This document shows, piece after piece, positions 16,002 through 24,489 of a stretch of 64,000 nucleotides of DNA. A program made the position numbers and the translations under genes. The stretch covers positions 1 through 64,000 of the forward strand of contig DASXYP010000025.1 of NCBI GenBank assembly GCA_036502405.1, read 5' to 3'. The notes under the pieces are model-generated. The model was given only the letters and a program-made list of their open reading frames with translations. It did not search any database and was not told the DNA's origin. Source of the stretch: Chersky-806 sp036502405. GTDB lineage: Bacteria > Actinomycetota > Acidimicrobiia > IMCC26256 > JAENVU01. How positions within the stretch are numbered: position 1 is the stretch's first letter; every line of letters starts with the position of its first letter.

Positions 16002-16625
16002 ATGGTGCCGGTGCTCGAACCCCCGACGCTGCTCGGTGCGCGGGTGCGGCTGGAGCCACTCGCGCTGGAGCACGTCGACGACCTCGTCGCGGCTGCGGGA
16101 GCCGACCGCGCGACGTACGGCTTCACGACCGTTCCCGATGGCGACGCCGCGATGCGGCACTACGTCCGCACGCGCCTCGAGCTCGCCGACGCGGGGGAGT
16201 GGGTGCCGTTCGCGCAGGTGCGGGTCGCGGATCGCCGTGCGGTCGGCGTGACCAACTTCCTCACCCTGCGCCGGGAGCCCGACGCGCCCGCGCCCTACGC
16301 GGTCGAGATCGGGGGCACCTGGCTCGGCGCCGCCGCGCAGCGGTCGGGCATCAACGTCGAGGCGAAGCTCCTTCTCCTCAGCCACGCGTTCGACGTCTGG
16401 CGCGTCGGACGGGTCGACTTGAAGACGGACGCCAGGAACCAGCGGTCGCGCGACGCGATCGCGGCGGTCGGCGCACGGCTCGAAGGAGTCCTGCGGAGCT
16501 GGCAGCCGTCACACGTGCAGGGCGAGGAAGGCGAGCTCCGGGATTCGGCCATCTACTCGATCGTCGCGGCCGAGTGGCCCGAAGCTCGCGACGGTCTGCA
16601 GGTCCGCCTCGCCCGTACCGCCTGA
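16002..16625 (+). CDS. GNAT-family N-acetyltransferase (RimJ/RimL-like)
   Basis: 207 residues beginning with the RimJ-type strand LLGARVRLEPLALEHVDDL and carrying V-E-I-G-G-T-W at the acceptor strand, followed by the Arg/Asn-rich segment D-A-R-N-Q-R-S-R-D-A-I near the acetyl-CoA site. Transfers an acetyl group to an amine of unknown identity. The ATG at 16002 follows an AGGGTGG ribosome-like stretch. A GTG at 15981 is also in frame. Confidence 0.87.
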   Translation: MVPVLEPPTLLGARVRLEPLALEHVDDLVAAAGADRATYGFTTVPDGDAAMRHYVRTRLELADAGEWVPFAQVRVADRRAVGVTNFLTLRREPDAPAPYAVEIGGTWLGAAAQRSGINVEAKLLLLSHAFDVWRVGRVDLKTDARNQRSRDAIAAVGARLEGVLRSWQPSHVQGEEGELRDSAIYSIVAAEWPEARDGLQVRLARTA

Positions 16626-16883
16626 GAGCTGCGGTCGTTCACGTCGGTCAACGGCGCGAGTGGCACCGTCGGTCACGCCGGTCGACCCGGTGAGAGGGTG
16701 CGATCAGCTGTGCGTCGGCGGCCCGATGTGCGGACGGGGCGCGCCGCGCGCGGGCGCCGCGTGGGCAGGCCGGCGCGCGACCACGGCCTGCGTCCATCGG
16801 ATCATTCGCCCCCCACCGCACCGCGGCAGACAACCAGCCCGACGTGAGAGGAACATGAGAGCCTTCGATAGCGTCGGCGGTCG

Positions 16884-17828
16884 ATGCCGCCTTCGAGTGC
16901 GCCGCCGGTCCACGGCTACGCCCTGCAGCCCGAGGAGCACGCGCTGCTCCGGGGGCCGCTGCCGGCCGCGGCTCGGGCGTGGATCCGCGAGGTGCTCGGC
17001 CCCGGCACCCGGATCGTCTCGACCCACCCGCGCGCGGGAGGGACGTCCAGCGCGGTGCACGGCGTGACCGTCGACGGGCCCGACGGCGTTCGCCGGGAGC
17101 TGATCCTACGGCGGTACGTGCGCGCGGACTGGCTGGCGCGCGAGCCCGACCTGGCCGAGCACGAAGCGCGCGTCCTCGACCTCCTCGGCCCGTCGCCGGT
17201 CCCGGCGCCGCAGGTCGTCGGCGTCGACGCGACGGGGAAGCGCTGCGACGTGCCTGCGGTGCTGATGACCCGGCTGCCCGGGCGGATCCGATGGTCGCCG
17301 CAGGACGTCGAGGGCTTCGTGGAGGGGCTCGTCGACCAGATGCTCGCGGTCCACTCCGTTCGCGTTCCACCCGACGTGCCGATCCGCGACTACGTGCCCT
17401 ACTTCCAGGCCGAGGTGCTCGCGCCCCCCGCGGGGAGCTCGTGCCCCGACGCATGGGCCCGTGCGATCGAGGTGCACGCCGGGCCGCCGCCCGTCGTCGA
17501 GCGCACGTTCATCCACCGCGACTTCCATCCCGGCAACGTCCTCTGGCGCGGCACCGGCGTGTCCGGAGTCGTCGACTGGGTGAACGCCAGTCTCGGCTCG
17601 CCCGAGGCGGACGTCGGGCACTGCCGCATCAACGTCGCCCGCCACCTCGGCCACGAGGTCGCCGACCAGCTGGCCATGCGGTATCGGAAGCGGTCCGGGC
17701 GCGGCGGTTACGAGCCGTACTGGGACCTCGTCGACGCGGTCGGGATGCTCGACGACGCCGGCCCGGATCGCGGCTGGCTCCCCGCGCTGGACGACTTCGT
17801 ACGCCGCGCGGTCGCCCGGCTCGACTGA
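16884..17828 (+). CDS. Aminoglycoside phosphotransferase-like kinase (APH family)
   Basis: 314 residues. Nucleotide-binding N lobe with the strand RRELILRRYVR, catalytic loop HRDFHPGN at 211-218, and metal-binding DW at 231-232 (VVDWVNASLGSPEADVGH). This is the chromosomal small-molecule kinase group common in Actinobacteria, not a known resistance enzyme; substrate unknown. In the N lobe Arg replaces the usual Lys of many kinases, as in other members of this group. The preceding 258 bp (16626-16883) hold nothing I can identify. Confidence 0.87.
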   Translation: MPPSSAPPVHGYALQPEEHALLRGPLPAAARAWIREVLGPGTRIVSTHPRAGGTSSAVHGVTVDGPDGVRRELILRRYVRADWLAREPDLAEHEARVLDLLGPSPVPAPQVVGVDATGKRCDVPAVLMTRLPGRIRWSPQDVEGFVEGLVDQMLAVHSVRVPPDVPIRDYVPYFQAEVLAPPAGSSCPDAWARAIEVHAGPPPVVERTFIHRDFHPGNVLWRGTGVSGVVDWVNASLGSPEADVGHCRINVARHLGHEVADQLAMRYRKRSGRGGYEPYWDLVDAVGMLDDAGPDRGWLPALDDFVRRAVARLD

Positions 17829-17855
17829 CCCGGCCGACCCTCGGTGCGAGTCCGG

Positions 17856-18248
17856 CTACTCGGTCATGCCCTGGATCGCCTCGCTCAGGGCCTGGTTGCC
17901 GCCACCCTGCTGGCCCATCATCAGCTTGGTCATGTCGCCCTGGACCTTGACCTTGCCGGCCATGAACGCCTGCATCCCCGCCTGCTGGTTGCCCGAGCCG
18001 AAGACGTCCTTGGCCGTGCCGTAGTCGGTCGTCAGGGTGACGTCCGCGTCATCGACGAGGCCACGTCCCATCTCGCCCTTGCCGTCCTTCGCGCCCATGT
18101 GCATCTGGCGCTCGTCGCCGAACGGGGTGTCGGTGACGACGACGTTGACCACGACCGGGTTCCCGACCGGAGCATCGGCACCGTGCTCGGCGACGAGCTT
18201 CTCGACCTCGACGAACCAGTCGTCGGAGAGGAACGGGTACTTCGGCAC
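17856..18248 (-). CDS. SCP2 sterol-carrier-type lipid-binding protein
   Basis: 130 residues matching the SCP2 domain: YPFLSDDWFVEVEKL start, strand VTLTTDYGTAKDVF, and the C-terminal QAFMAGKVKVQGDMTKLM that is diagnostic of the family. Binds acyl-CoA or sterol-like lipids in the cytoplasm. The GTG start (18248) has GGAGG 7 nt upstream. The frame extends further upstream, but without SCP2-like sequence. Divergent from the ferredoxin gene with 126 nt between. Confidence 0.88.
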   Translation of the reverse strand: MPKYPFLSDDWFVEVEKLVAEHGADAPVGNPVVVNVVVTDTPFGDERQMHMGAKDGKGEMGRGLVDDADVTLTTDYGTAKDVFGSGNQQAGMQAFMAGKVKVQGDMTKLMMGQQGGGNQALSEAIQGMTE

Positions 18249-18374
18249 GAGAGCCTCCTGCAGGGTGGAACCGAGACGGGCACGAACGGCTCGGAGCCTA
18301 CCGATGCGGTCAGGGGCAGTCGAGACCGCACGGGGGCGGATCGTCGCTCGCGCGGCCCGTCTACATTGGGCTCT

Positions 18375-18686
18375 GTGCCCGCATCGACCCGCGACGAGCG
18401 CATCGCCGCGCACGAACGCAACCCCAAGTGGCAGAGCCCGCCGCTGCGGATCGAGATGTCCGAGTGCATCAACTGCGACACGTGCATCCGGCACTGCCCG
18501 CCGCAGTTCGGCGCGATCTTCAACCACGGCATCGACGTGATCATCGTCCCGGAGCTGTGCAGCGGCTGCGGGAAGTGCCTGCCCCCGGTCTGCCCGGTCG
18601 ACTGCATCTACCCCGACCCGGACTGGGCGCCGCCGCCCGCCGACTGGTGGCAGTACCCCGACGGGCCCCTCGACCCCTACTCGTAG
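18375..18686 (+). CDS. Di-cluster ferredoxin (4Fe-4S type)
   Basis: 103 residues with two cysteine motifs: C-I-N-C-D-T-C-I-R-H-C-P at about 31-42 and C-S-G-C-G-K-C-x4-C-P-V-D-C further on. These can hold two iron-sulfur clusters; the last motif has an extra Pro-Pro before the final cysteine. The C terminus is Trp/Pro/Asp-rich. A small electron carrier, possibly serving the P450 or other oxygenases of this strain. GTG start is 7 nt after a TACATT box, so probably leaderless. Ends 11 nt before gatC. Confidence 0.9.
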   Translation: MPASTRDERIAAHERNPKWQSPPLRIEMSECINCDTCIRHCPPQFGAIFNHGIDVIIVPELCSGCGKCLPPVCPVDCIYPDPDWAPPPADWWQYPDGPLDPYS

Positions 18687-18697
18687 ACTCGCCTCAC

Positions 18698-19000
18698 ATG
18701 TCAGGTCGCCTCTCCTCTTCGGACGTCGAGCACGTCGCGCAGCTCGCCCGCCTGGCGCTCACGGCCGACGAGGTCGAGCAGCTGACCGAGCAGCTCACGG
18801 TGATCCTGGACCACGCCCAGGACGTCGCCGCGCTCGATCTGGAGGGCGTGCCGCCGACGGCCCACCCGCTGCCGCTGACCAACGTGCTGCGGCCCGACGA
18901 CGTGCGCCCCAGCCTCGACCGGGACGAGGTGCTCGCGCAGGCGCCGTCGACCGAGGACCATCGCTTCCGGGTGCCGCGCATCCTGGGCGAGGCGCCGTGA
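18698..19000 (+). CDS. gatC: Asp-tRNA(Asn)/Glu-tRNA(Gln) amidotransferase subunit C
   Basis: 100 residues, standard GatC length and pattern (DVEHVAQLARLALT, then ILDHAQDVAALDLEGVPPTAHPLPLTNVLRPD). It is the stabilising belt of the GatCAB complex that amidates mischarged Glu-tRNA(Gln) or Asp-tRNA(Asn). TAGACT (18684-18689), overlapping the ferredoxin stop, is 8 nt before the ATG and no Shine-Dalgarno is visible, so a leaderless start is likely. Its TGA overlaps the GTG of gatA. Confidence 0.95.
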   Translation: MSGRLSSSDVEHVAQLARLALTADEVEQLTEQLTVILDHAQDVAALDLEGVPPTAHPLPLTNVLRPDDVRPSLDRDEVLAQAPSTEDHRFRVPRILGEAP

Positions 19001-20412
19001 CGGCACGGGAGATCGCGGCCGCGGTCCGCCGCGGCGATCGTTCGGCGCGGTCCGTCGTCGAGGAGCACCTGGCCGCGATCGAAGGGCGCGAGCCGGAGCT
19101 GCACGCGTTCAACCTCGTGATGCGGGACGACGCGCTCGCCGCGGCCGACGAGGTCGACGCGCTCGTCGCCCGCAGCGAGGACCCGGGCCCGCTCGCGGGG
19201 GTGCCGGTGGCGCTCAAGGACAATCTCTGCACCCGGGGCGTGCCGACCACCTGCTCGTCGCGCATCCTCGAGGGCTGGCAGCCCCCGTACACGGCGACCG
19301 TCGTCGACCGGCTCCGCGAGGCCGGCGGCATCCCGATCGGCAAGACGAACCTCGACGAGTTCGCGATGGGGTCGTCGACGGAGAACTCGGCGTTCGGCCC
19401 GACGCGCAACCCGCGCGACCCGAGCCGGGTGCCCGGCGGGTCGAGCGGCGGGTCCGCCGCCGCGGTCGCCGCGGGCTTCGCGCCGCTCGCGCTCGGATCG
19501 GACACCGGCGGCTCGATCCGCCAGCCGGCGGCGCTCTGCGGCGCCGTCGGGCTGAAGCCCACCTACGGGCGCGTGTCGCGCTACGGCCTGATCGCATTCG
19601 CGTCGAGCCTCGACCAGATCGGCCCGTTCGCCGAGAACGTCGACGACGCGGCGCTGCTGCTCGAGGCGATCTGGGGCCACGACCGGTTCGACAGCACGTC
19701 GATCGACTCGGTCCCCGAGCCGCTCGGCGACTCGAGCGACGTCGCGGGGGTGCGCATCGGGATCGTGGAGGAGCTCACCGACGCCGAGGGCATCCAGCCG
19801 GAGGTCAAGGCGGCGGTCGAGCGGGCCGCGGCCGGGCTCGAGGCCGCGGGGGCGAAGGTGGAGCGGGTACAGGTGCCGAGCTGCGCGTACGGGCTCTCCG
19901 CGTACTACCTCATCGCGCCGGCGGAGGCGTCGAGCAACCTCGCCCGCTACGACGGGGTGCGGTACGGGCTTCGGGTGGACGGCGCCGACGTGGCGGAGAT
20001 GAACGCGAACACTCGCGCCGCCGGCTTCGGTCCCGAGGTCAAGCGGCGCATCATGCTCGGCACCTACGCGCTGTCCGCGGGCTACTACGACGCCTACTAC
20101 GGCCAGGCCCAGAAGGTCCGGACGCTGATCATCCGCGACTTCGAGCGCGCCTACGAGTCCTTCGACGTCCTGCTCTCCCCGACGTCACCGACCACCGCGT
20201 TCGAGCTCGGTGCGAAGACCGCCGACCCGTTGGCGATGTACCTGAGCGACGTGTGCACCATCCCCTCGAACCTGGCCGGGCACCCGGCGATCACCGTCCC
20301 GTTCGGCACGGGCGCGTCCGGGCTGCCGGTCGGGGTCCAGGTCCTGGCGCCCGCGCTCGGGGAGCCACTGATGTTCAGGGTCGCGCGGGCGATCGAAGGT
20401 GCCGCGTCGTGA
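18997..20412 (+). CDS. gatA: Asp-tRNA(Asn)/Glu-tRNA(Gln) amidotransferase subunit A
   Basis: 471 residues of the amidase-signature family. Catalytic triad: Lys74 (VALKDN), cis-Ser149/150 (GGSSGGSAAA) and nucleophile Ser173 (DTGGSIRQPA). The C-terminal half has the GatA-specific SPTSPTTAFELG and GTYALSAGYYDAYYGQAQKVR. It hydrolyses glutamine and channels ammonia to GatB. GTG start overlaps gatC (GTGA). Followed by a convergent hydrolase gene rather than gatB. Confidence 0.96.
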   Translation: MTAREIAAAVRRGDRSARSVVEEHLAAIEGREPELHAFNLVMRDDALAAADEVDALVARSEDPGPLAGVPVALKDNLCTRGVPTTCSSRILEGWQPPYTATVVDRLREAGGIPIGKTNLDEFAMGSSTENSAFGPTRNPRDPSRVPGGSSGGSAAAVAAGFAPLALGSDTGGSIRQPAALCGAVGLKPTYGRVSRYGLIAFASSLDQIGPFAENVDDAALLLEAIWGHDRFDSTSIDSVPEPLGDSSDVAGVRIGIVEELTDAEGIQPEVKAAVERAAAGLEAAGAKVERVQVPSCAYGLSAYYLIAPAEASSNLARYDGVRYGLRVDGADVAEMNANTRAAGFGPEVKRRIMLGTYALSAGYYDAYYGQAQKVRTLIIRDFERAYESFDVLLSPTSPTTAFELGAKTADPLAMYLSDVCTIPSNLAGHPAITVPFGTGASGLPVGVQVLAPALGEPLMFRVARAIEGAAS

Positions 20413-20429
20413 CCCTGCGCACGATCGTC

Positions 20430-21359
20430 CTAGAGGAAGACGTGCGTCACCACGCGGTTGAAGATGTCCGCCGCCTCCCACTGCAGGAAGTGGCCCACGC
20501 CCGCGACCTCGAGCGGCCCGATGCAGTCGGTGAACGCGACCTTGCACCGGTCGGGGAACGATCCGGGAATCACGTGGTCCTCGGGTCCGTAGAGCACGAG
20601 GGTCGGCAACGGGTTCGGCTCCAGGAAGCGAGGCGCGTCGCTCATCGCTCGGTTGCCGGTCGAGCTCTCGTAGACGCCCCAGCTCGCGCGGAGCTTGTCC
20701 GCGTCGGCGTACGGCTCGGTCATGAAGTCGACCTCCTCGGGCGTGAACGCGCCGCGGCCCGCCCACAGACGGTGGCCGTACATCTCGGCGACGTACGCCC
20801 GGCGCCGCTCCGGCGAGTCGAGCTCCTCGAGCAGCCCTTCGGGATCGGTGGCCTGGCGGATGAAGTAGTCCGACGTGGAGCGCAGCGCCTGCGGCGCGTC
20901 GGGCGGGATGCCCGCAGCCGCGTACTCGCCGTCGAGGATGGGCGGCACGGTGTTGAAGAAGCACAGCTTCCGCACGAAGCCGGGGTAGCGCAGGCTGAGG
21001 TCGTAGATCACCGGGCCGCCCACGTCGCCCCCTGCGACGAAGCAGTGCTCGTGGCCGAGCACGTCGTGGACGAGCGAGTACATGTCCTTGGAGAACGCGG
21101 CGATGTCGTAGAAGCCGTCCGGGGCCAGGCTCGACTCGCCGTGGCCGCGCAGGTCCGGTGCGATGACCTCGAAGCCGGCATCCGCGAGCGGCATCAGGTT
21201 GCGCCACCAGATGCGCTTCGTCTCCGGGTAGCCGTGCACCAGCAGGAGCGGGATGCCGCCCACGCCCTCGCACACGTAGGCGAGCCTCACCCCGTTGTCG
21301 AGGTCGGCGAACTCGGTGGGGCTCAGGTCGGGGTCGGGCGGGGCGGCTTGATCCGTCAT
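20430..21359 (-). CDS. Alpha/beta hydrolase, epoxide-hydrolase/dehalogenase-like
   Basis: 309 residues. Oxyanion motif HGYPETKRIWWRNLMP, nucleophile elbow G-G-D-V-G-G with Asp rather than Ser, and the C-terminal catalytic His in VAGVGHFLQWE. The Asp nucleophile and HGxP motif point to epoxide hydrolase or related enzymes rather than an esterase. It interrupts the gatCAB set on the opposite strand. Its ATG (21359) lies in a CATG that also forms an in-frame ATG for gatB on the other strand, leaving at most 19 nt between the two coding regions. Confidence 0.88.
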   Translation of the reverse strand: MTDQAAPPDPDLSPTEFADLDNGVRLAYVCEGVGGIPLLLVHGYPETKRIWWRNLMPLADAGFEVIAPDLRGHGESSLAPDGFYDIAAFSKDMYSLVHDVLGHEHCFVAGGDVGGPVIYDLSLRYPGFVRKLCFFNTVPPILDGEYAAAGIPPDAPQALRSTSDYFIRQATDPEGLLEELDSPERRRAYVAEMYGHRLWAGRGAFTPEEVDFMTEPYADADKLRASWGVYESSTGNRAMSDAPRFLEPNPLPTLVLYGPEDHVIPGSFPDRCKVAFTDCIGPLEVAGVGHFLQWEAADIFNRVVTHVFL

Positions 21360-21378
21360 GGACGGGGAGTCTTGCGCG

Positions 21379-22830
21379 ATGGCTGAGTACGAAGCGGTGA
21401 TCGGCCTCGAGGTGCACGTCGAGCTGGCGACGACCACCAAGCTGTTCTGCGGGTGCCCGAACGAGTTCGGCGCCGAGCCGAACACCAACATCTGCCCGAT
21501 CTGCCTCGGGCTGCCGGGCTCGCTGCCGGTGCTCAACCGCCGCGTGGTCGAGTACGCCCTGCGACTCGGCGAGGCGATGCACTTCGACGTGCCGCCCGAG
21601 TCGATCTTCCACCGGAAGAACTACTTCTACCCGGACATGCCCAAGGACTACCAGGTCAGCCAGTACGACGAGCCGATCTGCGTCGACGGATGGATGGAGA
21701 TCGGCGGCACGCGCATCCGCATCGAGCGCGCGCACATGGAGGAGGACACCGGCAAGACCCAGCACGTCGGTGGCGGCGGGGGGCGCATCCACGACGCCTC
21801 GCACTCCCTCGTCGACTACAACCGCGCCGGCGTGCCGCTGATGGAGATCGTGAGCCGCCCCGACATCCGCAGCGCCGAGCAGGCCCGCGCGTACGTCGGC
21901 GAGCTGCGCGGCGTGCTGCAGGCGATCGGGGTGTCGGACGTCAAGATGGAGGAGGGGTCGATGCGCGTCGACGCCAACGTGTCGATCCGACCGGTCGGGA
22001 CCGAGGAGCTGGGCACCAAGGTCGAGGTCAAGAACATGAACTCGCTGCGGTCGCTCGGACGGGCGATCGACTACGAGATCGAGCGCCAGATCACGGCGAT
22101 GACGACCGGCGAGCGCATCGTGCAGGAGACGCGGGGCTGGGACGAGGATGCGGGCGTGTCGCAGGGCATGCGCAGCAAGGAAGCGTCGAACGACTACCGG
22201 TACTTTCCCGAGCCGGACCTCGTCCCCGTCGCGCCGAGCGACGCGATGCGAGCCGAGGCGCGTGCCGAGGTTCCCGAGCTCCCGGCCGAGCACCGGGCGC
22301 GGCTGGTCGCGGCGTGGGGCGTCGCGGACCAGGACGCGCGGATCCTCGTCGACAACCCGCTGCTCGCCGAGTACGCCGACGCCGCGGTGGCGGTCGGGGC
22401 CCCGGGGCGGGACGTCGCGAACTGGTGCACCGGCGAGATCCTCGGGTACCTCAACGAGACCGGGCTCTCGCCCGAGGTGCTCCCGCTCGCGCCGGACGGG
22501 CTCGCGGAGCTGATCGGCCTGGTCGCGGACGGCACGTTGTCCCGCAGCCTGGCCAAGGACGTGCTCGACGAGTGCCTGCGCGAGCCGAAGCGGCCCAAGC
22601 AGGTCGTGCAAGAGCGGGGTCTCGCCCAGGTGAGCGACGAGGGCGAGCTCGCCGGGATCCTCGACGCAGTGCTCGCCGCGAACGCCGACGCGGTGGCCGA
22701 GTACCGCGCGGGCGACGAGAAGGTGCGCGGGAAGAAGCGCGGCTTCCTCTTCGGCCAGGTGATGCAGGCCACCGACCGCAAGGCGAATGCGCAGCTCCTG
22801 AACCAGCTGCTCGACGAGAGGCTGCAGTAG
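21379..22830 (+). CDS. gatB: Asp-tRNA(Asn)/Glu-tRNA(Gln) amidotransferase subunit B
   Basis: 483 residues. Starts MAEYEAVIGLEVHVEL as GatB does. Zinc-region cysteines C-G-C and C-P-I-C-L are near the N terminus, followed by GLPGSLPVLN, FHRKNYFYPDMPKDYQVSQYD, and the C-terminal tail domain (about 330-483). It phosphorylates and transamidates the mischarged tRNA. An upstream ATG at 21358 is in frame, but the conserved start is 21379. It is separated from gatCA by a divergent gene, so it needs its own promoter, which must lie inside the hydrolase gene. Confidence 0.96.
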   Translation: MAEYEAVIGLEVHVELATTTKLFCGCPNEFGAEPNTNICPICLGLPGSLPVLNRRVVEYALRLGEAMHFDVPPESIFHRKNYFYPDMPKDYQVSQYDEPICVDGWMEIGGTRIRIERAHMEEDTGKTQHVGGGGGRIHDASHSLVDYNRAGVPLMEIVSRPDIRSAEQARAYVGELRGVLQAIGVSDVKMEEGSMRVDANVSIRPVGTEELGTKVEVKNMNSLRSLGRAIDYEIERQITAMTTGERIVQETRGWDEDAGVSQGMRSKEASNDYRYFPEPDLVPVAPSDAMRAEARAEVPELPAEHRARLVAAWGVADQDARILVDNPLLAEYADAAVAVGAPGRDVANWCTGEILGYLNETGLSPEVLPLAPDGLAELIGLVADGTLSRSLAKDVLDECLREPKRPKQVVQERGLAQVSDEGELAGILDAVLAANADAVAEYRAGDEKVRGKKRGFLFGQVMQATDRKANAQLLNQLLDERLQ

Positions 22831-23561
22831 TGCCCGACCAGCGCGAAGGATCGAACGAGGGTGTCGAGCGGATCCTGGTGGTGAGCGCGCACCCGGACGA
22901 CGTCGACTTCGGCGTCGGCGGTTCCATCGCGACGTGGACCGCATCCGGGATCGACGTCAGCTACTGCATGGTCACCGACGGCGACGCGGGTGGCTCCGAC
23001 CTCGAGATGTCCCGGACCGAGATGGCGCGCATCCGGCGCGTGGAGCAGACCGCGGCGGCGGCGACCGTCGGCGTGACCGACCTCCACTGGCTCGCCCACC
23101 CGGACGGCCGGCTGCTGCCGACGATCGAGCTGCGCCGCGACATCTCGCGCGTCATCCGGATCGTGCGACCGCAGCGCGTCGTCTGCCAGTCCCCGGAGCG
23201 GATCTGGGCGCGCGTCTTCGCGAGCCACCCCGATCACCTGGCCGCGGGGGAGGCGGCGATCAGCGCGGTGTACCCGGACGCCCGGAACCCGTTCGCGCAC
23301 CCCGAGCTGCTCGCGGCCGGCTACGAGCCCTGGACGGTGCCCCAGCTCTGGCTCATGGCCCACCCGGACTCGGACGTCTACGTCGAGACGACCGCCACGA
23401 TCGACAAGAAGGTCGCCGCGTTGCTGTGCCACGTCAGCCAGATCCCGGACCCGCCCGGCCTCGACCAGCGCATCCGGGAGTGGGGCGCGGCGAACGGCGC
23501 CGCGGTCGGCCTGCCCGACGGTCGCGCCGCCGAGCTCTTCAAGGCGATCGACGCCAGCTAG
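22830..23561 (+). CDS. PIG-L/LmbE-family zinc deacetylase
   Basis: 243 residues from a GTG that overlaps the gatB stop by one base. The family metal motif AHPDD is at 20-24, and the distal H-P-D-H-L-A-A-G-E-A motif supplies the third ligand. PIG-L enzymes remove N-acetyl from sugars; in Actinobacteria MshB and Mca act in mycothiol metabolism. The ERIWARVFASHPDH segment resembles actinobacterial PIG-L members of unassigned substrate. Likely cotranscribed with gatB. Confidence 0.88.
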   Translation: MPDQREGSNEGVERILVVSAHPDDVDFGVGGSIATWTASGIDVSYCMVTDGDAGGSDLEMSRTEMARIRRVEQTAAAATVGVTDLHWLAHPDGRLLPTIELRRDISRVIRIVRPQRVVCQSPERIWARVFASHPDHLAAGEAAISAVYPDARNPFAHPELLAAGYEPWTVPQLWLMAHPDSDVYVETTATIDKKVAALLCHVSQIPDPPGLDQRIREWGAANGAAVGLPDGRAAELFKAIDAS

Positions 23562-23575
23562 CTCCGCCGGTGCCG

Positions 23576-23622
23576 CCGTTTGTCCGATTGTCGCTCGTCC
23601 TGAGCGGTCTTCGGACAAACGG
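23576..23622. terminator. 12-bp hairpin between convergent genes (shared sequence type)
   Basis: Perfect arms CCGTTTGTCCGA (23576-23587) and TCGGACAAACGG (23611-23622), 15 nt after the PIG-L stop and 7 nt before the convergent gene's stop. No T-run on either side. Probably a bidirectional terminator. Seventeen bases (CCGCCGTTTGTCCGATT) recur in the hairpin at 54321-54363. Confidence 0.6.
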
Positions 23623-23628
23623 CCGGAG

Positions 23629-24489
23629 TCAGGGGGTGAGGCTGACGGAGGTGATGGGCGCGAGGTCGTCGAGGAGCACCGACCAGGTCGTGCCCGCGTC
23701 CGTCGACTCCCAGACCGTGCCCGCGCGGGTCCCGTAGACGACCCGGTCGTCGAGCGCGTCGAGCGCGTAGGTGTCGACGTTGCCGTCGATCCAGTCGGTG
23801 GCCCGCTCGAACGGTCCCGTCGACTCCAGGCCCCGTCGGTACAGCGCGCTCTGCCGGCCGCGTGGTCCCTCCGAGGCACTGACGACGACGGCATCGCCCG
23901 AGATCGCCACCGCGCGGCAGTAGGTCGCGTGCAGGCCGTCGGCGATGACGCGCCACGTGAGGCCGCCGTCATCCGAGCGGCAGCACCCGACGGCCGCCGC
24001 CGCGAGGACCAGGTCGGGTCGGCCGGGCGCGGCGCGGACCTGGTGGACGTCGACCTCGATGTCGATCGTCGGGTGCCAGGTCCGGCCGGCGTCGTCCGAG
24101 CGCGGGATGCCACCGACGTGGACGCTGGCGAGCAGGACGTTGTCGTCGGTGCGGGTCAGGGACCGGGTGTCGGGCGCGCCGCCCCACGGCGTGTACCACT
24201 CGTCCCGGCCGGCCACGGTCTCGAAGCTCTGGATCCGCTCGAGTCCGTCCGGCGCGACCCGGGCGACGTGGGCGCCCTCGGTCCCGATCAGGAGCCCGCC
24301 GGGCGCATCGACCGCACACAGGAGGTCGGGCGCGCTCGCGAGCTCCGTCCAGCCGTCGTCGCGGTGCCACAGGACCCGCCCGTCGGCGCCGATCGCCGCG
24401 TCGCCGAACACGCGCGTCGGACCCTCGATGGTGACGCCCGTGGGCGGCTCGACCAGCCCCTCCGCGGTCCCGACGCGCAGCGGGCTCAT
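23629..24489 (-). CDS. BNR/Asp-box repeat beta-propeller protein
   Basis: 286 residues with three Asp-box motifs: S-D-D-A-G-R-T-W, S-D-D-G-G-L-T-W and S-T-D-A-G-T-T-W. These mark turns of a sialidase/Ycf48-like beta-propeller. No signal peptide and no sialidase catalytic residues are evident, so a binding or scaffold role is more likely than glycosidase activity. ATG overlaps the stop of the LLM gene by 4 bases (ATGA); the two are cotranscribed. Confidence 0.82.
   Translation of the reverse strand: MSPLRVGTAEGLVEPPTGVTIEGPTRVFGDAAIGADGRVLWHRDDGWTELASAPDLLCAVDAPGGLLIGTEGAHVARVAPDGLERIQSFETVAGRDEWYTPWGGAPDTRSLTRTDDNVLLASVHVGGIPRSDDAGRTWHPTIDIEVDVHQVRAAPGRPDLVLAAAAVGCCRSDDGGLTWRVIADGLHATYCRAVAISGDAVVVSASEGPRGRQSALYRRGLESTGPFERATDWIDGNVDTYALDALDDRVVYGTRAGTVWESTDAGTTWSVLLDDLAPITSVSLTP

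Noticed and set aside
16626..16883. Possible small gene in the gap before the APH-like gene
   Set aside because: Available short frames lack a ribosome site or any recognisable protein pattern; left unannotated.
16884..17828. Antibiotic resistance gene call for the APH-like kinase
   Set aside because: Sequence belongs to the broad chromosomal APH/ChoK-like group and shows no specific match to known resistance enzymes.
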